A DNA stretch of 11,070 nt, from assembly GCA_036266195.1 (NCBI GenBank), contig DATANP010000622.1:1-11070 (forward strand). The letters run 5' to 3'. The notes under the pieces are model-generated. The model saw only the letters and a list, made by a program, of their open reading frames with translations, did not search any database and was not told the origin of the DNA. Shown in pieces: positions 1-7,246 of this stretch. Each line of letters starts with the position of its first letter. Positions within the stretch are counted from its first letter, which is position 1. The stretch is from DATMER01 sp036266195. Lineage in GTDB: Bacteria > Acidobacteriota > Thermoanaerobaculia > Multivoradales > UBA5704. Made by a program: the position numbers and the translations under genes.

Positions 1-2
1 AC

Positions 3-2924
3 GAACGGGGTGCCACCGAAAGAACGGTCCTCAAGGACGTCGACGCTTCGAGGGCCATTCGGGTGGACCATCTCAGGCCAGCTCCGGACGGACTCTACCA
101 GCTCGCGGTCGAGGCGCCGTCCTTCCTGCCGGTTCGACAGATCGTCAACATCAGGTCCGACGGCATCACCGAAGTGGAGATCGTCCTCCGGGCCCGGGAA
201 GGCAAGGGCGAGCCTCCTGAGCAGGTGACGCTCGTCGACGACCGTGGCCGGCCCCGGGACAACTACGACCCCGGCGAGTCGCTGACGGTCGGAGTCCGCG
301 GCCTCGAAGCGGATATGGTTTACGACTTCACGCTCAGCGATGAAACCGGGAAGCCGCTCCTCAACAGCAGTCTGCTCGCCAACCGGAAGGGCGACATCGA
401 GCCGACCCTGCTCTGGCCGCAGCTCGGGCTGAGCGATCTGATCACCGGCGAGAAATTCACGGTGCCGCAGGCGCAGCAGAGGTGGGGAGGGCGCAGGCTC
501 AGGCTCCAGGTCAGGGAGCGGGGCAGGCAGGTCCTGGAGCATGCCATTCCGATCGCCGAGCACTTTACGCGGCCCCTGATCCTGAATACGGATCCGGGCG
601 GCTTCGTGCTCAACGGATTCGAGGTGGGGCAGCACGACGCGGTCGTGTCGGCCTACAACGTGCCCCACCGGGGAGTCTCGCGCATCTATCTCGTGCCGCG
701 CCAGCACAACTGGTTCGCGGGAGACCGCTTCCAGCCGGTGACGCTCGCGAGCGGGCGCGCCGGGTTTTCGGACGTCGAGCTCGCCGGGGCCGAAAGCTCG
801 TTCACTCACCGGGTCGCCGCCGCCGCCGAGCTGATGCCCGGAGCGTACGATTACATCATCCGTCCGCTGCGCTACGGGTATGAGGACGACGAGGATTTCG
901 TCCTGCGCGATTCGGACCTTGCGACGCGCGTTCTGACGGGCCTCGTCGTGCGCTGGGAGTTCATGAAGTGGAAGGCCGTGCTGGGTGGCTGCACGAATAC
1001 GCAGAACATCAGCGGCAGGAAGGTTTTCGGCGCGCCTTATTTTCAATATGCGGATACCTTCCAACTCGGCGAAGACGTCTACGGCGCTCTCGACCCCGCG
1101 GCGCTTCTGCCCAACCAGAAGGGGAAGATGGTCGCGCTGTACGTGGTCAAGCGGCCCGTGGCGGATTACAGCGCGCTCAATCACCTCCCCCAACTCGGCG
1201 GCAACGCGGCCGTGCAGAAGCTCCTCACCCAGACGGATTGCATCAATCACAACACGCGGCTGCTGTGGAGCCATGCGAACCAGGTGGGCGAATACGACGT
1301 CATCGCCGATTTTGGGAACGACACCGCGGACCCGCTGGCCTTTGCGCCCGACCACAGTTTCGATCAACCGCTCGACCTGGTCGATGGCAAGCTTGTCGTG
1401 GGCTTCCGCGTGGTCGAGGACCCTGGCATTGCCACCAATCCCAACATCCCGCATTTCGGGGTCTTTGAATACGACCAGAGCACCCAGGGGTCGATCAACG
1501 TGAACGATCCGGGCGGTGATTTCGGCTCGCCGGTGCTGGTGAATCTCAAGGCGGAGATCCGCTTTCCCGCCGACAGTCCCGGTATCACCGATCCGGCGCA
1601 GATCAGTACCGCGCAGGCCGATTATCCGCTGCTGGTGTGCGTGCATGGGAACGGTCACAACTACAAGAACTACACCTATCTGCTCGAACACTGGGCGCGC
1701 AACGGTTTCATCGCGGCGAGCATCCACTTGAACACCGGCATGGCCGGGGAAGGGCGCGCGAGCGTGCTGTTCAAGCACCTCCAGATCCTCAAGACCCTGT
1801 TTGCCGGCCACGTACAGAACAAGATCGGCATCATGGGGCATAGCCGCGGCGGTGAAGGTGTGGTGTCGGCGGCCCGGATGAACCAGCAGCAGGCGCTGGG
1901 GCACGGCATCAAGGCCATCATCTCGCTCGGACCCACGGACCAGTACACGAACGAGACGCTGGCCGCGCCCTGGGCCACGCCCTACCTCGTGATGCACGGC
2001 GCCATGGACGGCGACGTGGCCTATCCAGGGTTCATGGGCTTCTCCCTCTACGACCGTGCCAAGGGCGAGCCGAAGAGCATGCTCTGGCTCTATGGCGCAA
2101 ACCACAACCGCTTCAATCTGATCAATCCGGATGGTGACTACAATACGTGGAAGATCGACGCCGTGGCGGACCATCCCAAGATCATGACGCAGGCATCGCA
2201 CATGGCCACGGCCAAGGCGTACATGACGACCTTTTTCCGCTGGCAACTGTACGGCGCCGCGGAGTACGAGGGGATCTTCAAGGGGGAGTGGGTGCCGGCG
2301 TCCGTGGCCCAGGCAGAGCCGGCGCTCAACAGGATCTATGTGCAGTATGGCGGCAAGGTCGCCAGCGTGGTGGACGACTTCGAGCAGATGCCGCACAACT
2401 GGCAGGTGAGCACGGTCGCCGGCTCGGTGAGCGATGCCGGGACTCTCCCCGCGGCTCCGCAGGAGAACGATCTCGCCACCCTCGATCCGCAATCCCCTCA
2501 CGACACCAGCGGCCTGCTGCTGCGCTGGAACGACTTCGGGGACAAGCTCGTGTACACGCCGAACGCGCCGATCAATGCCGGGGCATTCCTCGCGGTCAGC
2601 TTCCGGGTGGGGCAGCGGGTGGGCAGCCTGGAGAACGCCGCGGGGCAGGTGCAGGACTTCTATCTCACGCTGACGGACGTGAGCAACAAGGCCCGGTCGA
2701 TCCGTGTGGATGCTTTCGGCGACATTCCGCCACAGCAGGAGCGGGGCGTCAGCCAGTTCACGCTGACAGCACTCTCCACGGTCCGGATACCCCTGCACGT
2801 CTACCAGACGGAAGTCATCAACACGAACAAGGTGGATATCACGCAGATCAAGAGCATCTCATTCGATTTCCAGGCGAGGGCGAAGGGCGAGCTCGAAATC
2901 GACAGTCTCGAATTCACAAACTGA
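3..2924 (+). CDS. Multidomain alpha/beta-hydrolase with beta-sandwich modules (5'-partial)
   Basis: Probable exported esterase-like hydrolase. The frame is open from the first complete codon to the left edge, and the GTG at 63 lies inside a continuous beta-domain sequence, so the true start and any signal peptide are outside the window. Counting the codon at 3 as residue 1, I see a regulatory-like beta fragment (about 1-75), an Ig-like region (about 85-190), two mutually similar beta modules (about 199-322 and 347-477), the hydrolase (about 540-760) and a C-terminal galactose-binding or CBM-like beta domain from the DDFE motif at 791 to 973. The hydrolase has an oxyanion-loop HGNGHN (548-553), nucleophile elbow GHSRGG with Ser614, acid Asp669 or Asp671 (MHGAMDGD) and His701 (GANHNR), so the triad is intact. 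The fold recalls dienelactone-hydrolase, chlorophyllase or PET-hydrolase-like enzymes. Substrate unknown; the CBM-like end suggests an acylated polysaccharide (inference). Confidence 0.85.
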   Translation, partial: ERGATERTVLKDVDASRAIRVDHLRPAPDGLYQLAVEAPSFLPVRQIVNIRSDGITEVEIVLRAREGKGEPPEQVTLVDDRGRPRDNYDPGESLTVGVRGLEADMVYDFTLSDETGKPLLNSSLLANRKGDIEPTLLWPQLGLSDLITGEKFTVPQAQQRWGGRRLRLQVRERGRQVLEHAIPIAEHFTRPLILNTDPGGFVLNGFEVGQHDAVVSAYNVPHRGVSRIYLVPRQHNWFAGDRFQPVTLASGRAGFSDVELAGAESSFTHRVAAAAELMPGAYDYIIRPLRYGYEDDEDFVLRDSDLATRVLTGLVVRWEFMKWKAVLGGCTNTQNISGRKVFGAPYFQYADTFQLGEDVYGALDPAALLPNQKGKMVALYVVKRPVADYSALNHLPQLGGNAAVQKLLTQTDCINHNTRLLWSHANQVGEYDVIADFGNDTADPLAFAPDHSFDQPLDLVDGKLVVGFRVVEDPGIATNPNIPHFGVFEYDQSTQGSINVNDPGGDFGSPVLVNLKAEIRFPADSPGITDPAQISTAQADYPLLVCVHGNGHNYKNYTYLLEHWARNGFIAASIHLNTGMAGEGRASVLFKHLQILKTLFAGHVQNKIGIMGHSRGGEGVVSAARMNQQQALGHGIKAIISLGPTDQYTNETLAAPWATPYLVMHGAMDGDVAYPGFMGFSLYDRAKGEPKSMLWLYGANHNRFNLINPDGDYNTWKIDAVADHPKIMTQASHMATAKAYMTTFFRWQLYGAAEYEGIFKGEWVPASVAQAEPALNRIYVQYGGKVASVVDDFEQMPHNWQVSTVAGSVSDAGTLPAAPQENDLATLDPQSPHDTSGLLLRWNDFGDKLVYTPNAPINAGAFLAVSFRVGQRVGSLENAAGQVQDFYLTLTDVSNKARSIRVDAFGDIPPQQERGVSQFTLTALSTVRIPLHVYQTEVINTNKVDITQIKSISFDFQARAKGELEIDSLEFTN

Positions 2925-2938
2925 GCCGTGCCGCACCC

Positions 2939-2945
2939 AAGGAGG
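2939..2945 (+). promoter_or_regulatory. Ribosome binding site for the small downstream gene
   Basis: A perfect AAGGAGG lies 7 bases before the ATG at 2953, in the 28-base gap after the hydrolase stop codon. It fixes the start of the next gene and shows that this gene is translated on its own initiation site, not only by coupling to the hydrolase. Confidence 0.8.
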
Positions 2946-2952
2946 GAAGGAC

Positions 2953-3348
2953 ATGTTCGAGAACCTGATCACCTATCCCATTGAAAGCCCGCTGCTGGCG
3001 TGGGAGTCGAAAGTCGTCGTGCGCGCCGACGAAGGGAAGGAGCGGCTCTACCTGCGGCTGAAGCTCACGGGGACGAAGTTCCCGATTTTCAACTCGATTC
3101 CGTTCGTGCGGGTCGGCGAGGTCAAGGCGCGCTACGTGGAAATTGCCGACGACGGTCTGTCGGTGAAGGCCTATTTCGATACGGCCATACCCCAGGCGGG
3201 CCCGGTTGAATTCGGATACGACGATCAGGTGCTGCTTCGCTTCCCGGGCGTGTTCCACAGCCGCCTCGTCGCCCGGCTCGACGATTCGCGGCTGCCGGAG
3301 CATCTGCGGTACCAGGATCGATTGCTCGGGCTCGAGCCGCCCCGTTGA
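2953..3348 (+). CDS. Hypothetical small beta-rich protein
   Basis: 131 residues; I do not recognise the family. It is supported as a real gene by the perfect ribosome binding site, a full-length frame and its position 28 bases after the hydrolase gene on the same strand. There is no signal peptide, hydrophobic segment or cysteine. The protein is mixed-charge with alternating hydrophobic residues: the stretch KARYVEIADDGLSVKAYFD (about 57-75), then VEFGYDDQVLLRFPG, reads like beta strands of a small sandwich or barrel. The C-terminus is basic and charged (DSRLPEHLRYQDRLLGLEPPR region). Absence of an export signal suggests a cytosolic protein, in contrast to its presumably exported neighbour. 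It could be a partner, chaperone or unrelated passenger of the hydrolase; no function is claimed. Confidence 0.7.
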   Translation: MFENLITYPIESPLLAWESKVVVRADEGKERLYLRLKLTGTKFPIFNSIPFVRVGEVKARYVEIADDGLSVKAYFDTAIPQAGPVEFGYDDQVLLRFPGVFHSRLVARLDDSRLPEHLRYQDRLLGLEPPR

Positions 3349-3361
3349 GCCGCAGGCGGCT
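3348..3361. terminator. Possible bidirectional terminator hairpin between convergent genes
   Basis: The sequence AGCCG-CAGG-CGGCT forms a 5-bp GC-rich stem with a 4-base loop. It sits in the short space between the stop codons of the convergent genes (3346-3348 and 3380-3378), where termination from both sides is expected. No run of T follows on either strand, so it is not a classical intrinsic terminator, and short GC hairpins are common by chance in DNA of this composition. Position is the main support. Confidence 0.3.
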
Positions 3362-3377
3362 TGCTGCCGGTCGAGAG

Positions 3378-4766
3378 TCAGCCCCGCGCGGTGAGCCAGC
3401 GCCAGAAGGCCCGCAGGGTGGTGGATCTCTGCAGGGCGGGGAGGCGCTCGGCGATCTCGCGGCGGACTTCGGCGGTGACTTTCTGGATCGGCGTGGCGAA
3501 GTCGGCGGGCGAGCTGATGCGGCCCTTGTAGTCGGCGTCGGGGGCGTGGCGCGGCGCCGCGGCCCAGGCCACCAGCTCCCGGGTCGAGCCTTCGAAGGAC
3601 AGCTCGCGGACCACGTAGTCTTTCGAAAGCCCGGCCATCTGTTTCAGCTCGGCGGGGTGGTCGGCGGCCCAGAGGAGGCGCTCGGCCAGCTCGGCGCCGT
3701 TGCCGGGGCGGAAGGTGAGGCCGAGCCTCCTCGTCTCGAGGAGGTCGCCGAGATCTCCCATGCGGTTGTAGGCCACGGGCAGGCCGTAGCCCATCCATTG
3801 CACGATCCGGTTCTTGCTGCCCAGCAGGCCTTCGTAGATCGGCTGCTCGGTGAGCACGCCGAGGTCGGATTCGGACCAGTAGGCGTTCACGGTCTCGGCG
3901 GGCACCCAGCCTTCCAGGTGGAAGCGGTCGCGCAGGGAGGAGCGCGCGATGCGGTCGGTCAGCTCGCGGTAGGTCTTTTCGTCGTGGCCCGGGATCTCGC
4001 CGCCGGTGGAGACGAAGTGGATGCGCGGGTTGGCGCGCATTGCTCCTTCGAGGCCTTCGAACAGGGTGCCGACGTCGCTCCAGGTGTTGTAGCTGCCGCT
4101 CCAGAGGACGAGGAAGGCGTCGGCCGGGACCTTTTTACCCCGCAGGCCGATGTCGGGCATGTTCGAGACGGGCTCGGGGGGGATCTGGGCGCAGGGGATG
4201 ACGGAGGTGAAGTCGTAGCCGCAGGCCTCGTAGGTGAGGCGGCCGACCGCGCCGAGCTCGCCGATGGCGGCGTAGCGCTGGCGCTCGGAGACGACGGAGA
4301 GCTTGTCGGCCCAGAGGAGGGTCGGCTGGATGAGGCCCCAGAAGTAGGCGAGCACCTGGTTGGCGCCGTCGAGCGCGGCCTTGGCCTGGGCTTCGGCCAT
4401 GACGTGGCCGAACTGGTCGGCCCAGAAGGGCATTTCGGGCTTGAGGCGCGACAGGGCATAGGAACCGTAGAGGGTGGCGCCGACCACGGCGTCGGGCGCG
4501 AAGGACTGGAGGGTGTTCTTCACGCGGTCGGAGTGCAGGAACTCGGCGTCGGAGAGGCGCTCGACGATGACGCCGTCGCGCTCTTCGATCGGATGGGTCT
4601 CGCCCGGGCGGTAAGCATCGGGGATCCTCATCGCGATCAGGTGGACTTCGTGTCCGGCGCGCGCGAGGCTCCAGGCGAACTGCCAGGTGCGGATGCCCGG
4701 TCCGTAGCTCTTCAGGGTGTTCTCGCCGGGCAGCGGGGAGAGACCACAGAGAAGGATGCGGCTCAA
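3378..4766 (-). CDS. GT4-type glycosyltransferase
   Basis: 462 residues, a normal length for a retaining, nucleotide-sugar-dependent GT-B glycosyltransferase. The N-terminal Rossmann domain begins MSRILLCGLSPLPGE, has the glycine loop GPGIR at 22-26 and then SLARAGHEVHLIA, a typical GT4 beginning. The C-terminal domain carries VLWSGSYNTWSDV (start of the second domain), FHLEGWVP, the donor-site region E307 to R320 (EQPIYEGLLGSKNR) and GYGLPVA (326-332), the usual GT4 layout. No membrane segment, so cytosolic or peripheral. Start: TTG at 4766, overlapping the preceding stop as TTGA, with AAGGAG 6 bases upstream; no ATG gives a better N-terminus. It is the last gene of the four-gene operon. Sugar and acceptor cannot be read from sequence. 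The C-terminal about 60 residues (after TRELVAW) are an extra charged helical tail. Confidence 0.9.
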   Translation of the reverse strand: MSRILLCGLSPLPGENTLKSYGPGIRTWQFAWSLARAGHEVHLIAMRIPDAYRPGETHPIEERDGVIVERLSDAEFLHSDRVKNTLQSFAPDAVVGATLYGSYALSRLKPEMPFWADQFGHVMAEAQAKAALDGANQVLAYFWGLIQPTLLWADKLSVVSERQRYAAIGELGAVGRLTYEACGYDFTSVIPCAQIPPEPVSNMPDIGLRGKKVPADAFLVLWSGSYNTWSDVGTLFEGLEGAMRANPRIHFVSTGGEIPGHDEKTYRELTDRIARSSLRDRFHLEGWVPAETVNAYWSESDLGVLTEQPIYEGLLGSKNRIVQWMGYGLPVAYNRMGDLGDLLETRRLGLTFRPGNGAELAERLLWAADHPAELKQMAGLSKDYVVRELSFEGSTRELVAWAAAPRHAPDADYKGRISSPADFATPIQKVTAEVRREIAERLPALQRSTTLRAFWRWLTARG

Positions 4767-7246
4767 GTGGAGCTCCTTTCCCAGGGGCGGCGCCCGGGAG
4801 GGATCTTGGGCAGCCGGATCTCCGGCACGGTGCCCGGTTTCAGCAGGAAGCGTGTCCAGCTCCGGTCGCCGCGGCTCTTCCGGCGCTGCCTCAGGGCCGC
4901 CGGGAGGAGACGGAGCGCGCCGGTCCAGACCTTGCGTTGCAGACGGGCATCATCGTAGCACTGGTGTTCCATCCTCTTGCGATGTATGGCGAGCTGGCTG
5001 GCGACGATCCGCGGCAGCACGCGCAGCAGGGCCGACAGCGGCCAGTGGACGAGGAGAAGCACGAACTGGTTGCGCCAGGAGTGGAAGCGCTTGAAGTCGG
5101 AGATCTGGTCGGCGGTGGCGGAGATGGCGTGCGAGGCCACCGCGTCCGGAGCGTGGACCACGGTCCAGCCGCGCGACCGGGCCTTGAGGCAGAGGTCGAT
5201 GTCTTCCATGTAGTAGCCGTAGAGCTCGCTCCAGCCGCCGATCTCGCGCAGGGTGGCGGCGCGGATCAGCAGGGCCGAGCCGGTCACGGCGAGCACTTCG
5301 CGGCGGCCGGGGAGCGGGCCATAGTCGGCCAGCGGCAGGCCGATCCCCTCGTCCCAGGCCTCGCCGGCCGCGGTCACGTTGAGGCCCAGGCTGTTGAGGT
5401 GGTCTTCCGCGCCCCAGATCCGCAGGAGCGGACCGGCGATGCCGCCGTGCGGAGCCGCCTCCAGCGCCTCGGCGAGGCGGCGCAGGGTGTCCGGCTCGAC
5501 CGCGGCGTCGTTGTTGACGAAGAACCAGTGGTCCGGCTCGCCGAGGTGCTCCAGCGCCCAGGCCACGCCGCGGTTGTTGGCTTCCGAGAAGCCGGCCGAG
5601 GTCTCCAGATGGACGAGGTGGATGCGGGGGTGCTGTCCGATCAGCTCGGGCAGCGGCTCCTGGCAGGCGTTGGAGACCACGACGACGTCGATCTCGGCGC
5701 CCCGGGTGTCGAGCAGGCTGCGCAGGCTGTGGTCCAGGAGGTCCTTGCCGCGGTGGTGGACGGTGACAGCGTGGATGCGGCACCGGCGGCGGCTGTCCAG
5801 CTCCTGTTGCAGGGCGGCGGCACGGTGCTCGGCCTCCCGCAGGTGCGTCTCGGTGGTTTCCAGGTGAGCCCTGGTCTGGTGCAGGTGGGCCTCGATGTGG
5901 CGCAGGTGAGTCTCGGTATGACGCAGGTGGGTCTCGGTGTGGCGCAGGTGAGCCTCGGTCTTGTGCAGGTGCGTCTCGGTCTGGCGCATACCCGCTTCGA
6001 GGTCCTTGGCGTAGGTTTCGACCTCGCCGGCATGAGCCTGTTTGCGGGCGAGCTCGTCTTCGAGCTTGTGGACGTAGGGCTGGATCTCCTGGAGCTGGGC
6101 CTGCTGGCGCGCGACCTCGGCCTCCAGGCTGCGTGCGTACTGTTCGGCCTGGATCAGGTACATCCGCTTTTCCGCGAGGTCGTCTTCAAGGGAGGACGCC
6201 AGGGCGGGCTCCTGGGGCGGGGGAGCGTGGGGCCGCGGCGGTTTCGCCACGACCGGTCTGCGCGGCCGGGCGGCGATGACGACGAAGTCGCTCCGCACCT
6301 CGCCGGTCTCGAGCAGGGCGTCTTCGATCTCGAAGAGCATGCGCAGGACGCGCAGGGAGTCCGGATCGCCCGCGTGGAAGTTGCCGGCGATGCCGTGCAG
6401 GAGGAACTGGAGCAGGGTGCCGCCGGTCTCGCGCCGGGAGACGATGTCGAAGTAGTCGGGGAGGACCGCAAGGATGTCCGCCGAACGCACGGATTCGGTC
6501 GGGTCTTCGGCCTGGACCTCGGCCGGAGTGGGGATCGGGGCCGCGGACAGGTACTCGGGGCCGCCCGGCTGAAAGGAGCGCCGGAAGCGCGCCGGGATCA
6601 GGGCGAAGGCGGCGCGGATCAGCTCCTTCTGGCGCGGGGAGAAGGCGAAGGCCGAGGGGCCGACGTATTCGTTGAGGAAGAGGAAGCCGTCCGCCTTCAG
6701 GGTGCGGGCGACCTGTTCGCAGACCCGCTCCAGCGGCTCGATGTGGTGCAGGGCGCTCTCGAACCAGACGGCGTCGTAGCGCTCCGGCGGCATGTCGGCG
6801 GCGGTGACGTCGCGCACTTCGTAATGGATCTGATGGAAGCCCTCCTCCCGCGCCAGCCTGCGGGCGATCTCGATGCCGCCGGGCGCGATGTCCCAGGCGT
6901 CGCACTCCCGGAAGGCGTTGAGGCGCGCCAGGGTGCGTTCGAGCTCGCCGGTGCCGCAGCCGACGCTCAGCATCCGCTCGACCGGGGTGCGGCCGGCCAG
7001 GAATTCGCGGACGCAGGCCTCGGCCCAGCTCTCCACAGGCCCCACCGCCGAGGCGCGCTGGAGGACGCGGCGCTCGACTTCCGGCACGTGGCCCCAGAAG
7101 CGCTCGGACGTGAAGTCCGGGCCCTGGAGCTTGCGCGACCAGAACTCGCCGACAGTTTCAGTCTGGACCTGCGCCTCCGGCGCGGACGGGTCGGAGGTAC
7201 TCTTTTTCATCTGGATCGAGAGGATAGCAGAATGCTTTTCAGACAT
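4763..7246 (-). CDS. Methyltransferase-coiled coil-GT2 glycosyltransferase fusion
   Basis: 827 residues in three parts. (1) Class I SAM methyltransferase, about 30-330: motif I VGCGTG (95-100), acidic residue of CDAWDIAP (D119), YDAVWF (157-162) followed by HH, then EYVGPS; paralogous to the operon's first gene. (2) A Pro-rich linker (about 332-345) and a coiled coil (about 347-488) whose second half is seven His-rich heptads. (3) GT-A family-2 transferase from about 489: VTVHHRG, then NNDA with D580 (the DXD-equivalent), VTGSALLIRA, and MEDIDLCLKARSRGW (680 onward, base region), as in rhamnosyltransferase-like GT2 enzymes; a basic tail follows. No clear transmembrane segment. It probably methylates and extends a surface glycan (inference). 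Start: ATG 7246 overlaps the upstream stop by 8 bases; an in-frame ATG at 7210 is possible. Neither has a good ribosome site, so coupling is likely. Acceptor and sugar unknown. Confidence 0.9.
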   Translation of the reverse strand: MSEKHSAILSIQMKKSTSDPSAPEAQVQTETVGEFWSRKLQGPDFTSERFWGHVPEVERRVLQRASAVGPVESWAEACVREFLAGRTPVERMLSVGCGTGELERTLARLNAFRECDAWDIAPGGIEIARRLAREEGFHQIHYEVRDVTAADMPPERYDAVWFESALHHIEPLERVCEQVARTLKADGFLFLNEYVGPSAFAFSPRQKELIRAAFALIPARFRRSFQPGGPEYLSAAPIPTPAEVQAEDPTESVRSADILAVLPDYFDIVSRRETGGTLLQFLLHGIAGNFHAGDPDSLRVLRMLFEIEDALLETGEVRSDFVVIAARPRRPVVAKPPRPHAPPPQEPALASSLEDDLAEKRMYLIQAEQYARSLEAEVARQQAQLQEIQPYVHKLEDELARKQAHAGEVETYAKDLEAGMRQTETHLHKTEAHLRHTETHLRHTETHLRHIEAHLHQTRAHLETTETHLREAEHRAAALQQELDSRRRCRIHAVTVHHRGKDLLDHSLRSLLDTRGAEIDVVVVSNACQEPLPELIGQHPRIHLVHLETSAGFSEANNRGVAWALEHLGEPDHWFFVNNDAAVEPDTLRRLAEALEAAPHGGIAGPLLRIWGAEDHLNSLGLNVTAAGEAWDEGIGLPLADYGPLPGRREVLAVTGSALLIRAATLREIGGWSELYGYYMEDIDLCLKARSRGWTVVHAPDAVASHAISATADQISDFKRFHSWRNQFVLLLVHWPLSALLRVLPRIVASQLAIHRKRMEHQCYDDARLQRKVWTGALRLLPAALRQRRKSRGDRSWTRFLLKPGTVPEIRLPKIPPGRRPWERSST
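4773..4778 (-). promoter_or_regulatory. Ribosome binding site deciding a TTG start
   Basis: On the minus strand AAGGAG lies 6 bases before the TTG at 4766-4764, inside the end of the upstream fusion gene. This spacing is close to ideal and is the reason for choosing TTG as the start of the GT4 gene. With the TTGA stop-start overlap it indicates translational coupling. Confidence 0.75.
5841..5987 (-). repeat. Seven 21-bp tandem repeats encoding one-heptad units
   Basis: On the + strand the word AGGTG recurs at 5841, 5862, 5883, 5904, 5925, 5946 and 5967, exactly 21 bases apart, each within a unit resembling AGGTGNGTCTCGGTNTGGCG. Read on the minus strand, each unit encodes seven residues, consensus TETHLRH, covering about residues 421-470 of the fusion protein. 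The period equals one coiled-coil heptad, so gain or loss of a unit would change rod length by one heptad without shifting the frame. Units differ mainly at third positions and at a few residues (A for T, I for T, HQ for RH), so the array has been partly diversified by selection or age. Confidence 0.9.

Noticed and set aside
63..65. GTG at 63 as the start of the hydrolase gene
   Set aside because: The frame is open to the edge and the preceding 20 codons read as continuous domain sequence; there is no ribosome site before it, so the gene is treated as 5'-partial.
2914..3798. Minus-strand open frame spanning the hydrolase end, the small gene and the GT4 end
   Set aside because: It crosses three genes and is Arg/Pro-rich without motifs; the small + strand gene has a perfect ribosome site.
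3345..4958. Long + strand open frame (537 codons) opposite the GT4 gene
   Set aside because: Shadow of GC-rich coding on the other strand: low-complexity Gly/Ala/Val/Asp composition, no recognisable motif, while the minus strand encodes a clear glycosyltransferase.
5841..5987. The 21-bp repeats as a CRISPR array
   Set aside because: There are no spacers: units abut directly, encode in-frame heptads of a coiled coil and vary at codon third positions.
4763..7246. The fusion as an assembly join of two genes
   Set aside because: The frame, codon usage and heptad phase run through the linker and coil without a break, and the paralogue shows the same linker-helix beginning. Long-read coverage over the repeat would settle it.
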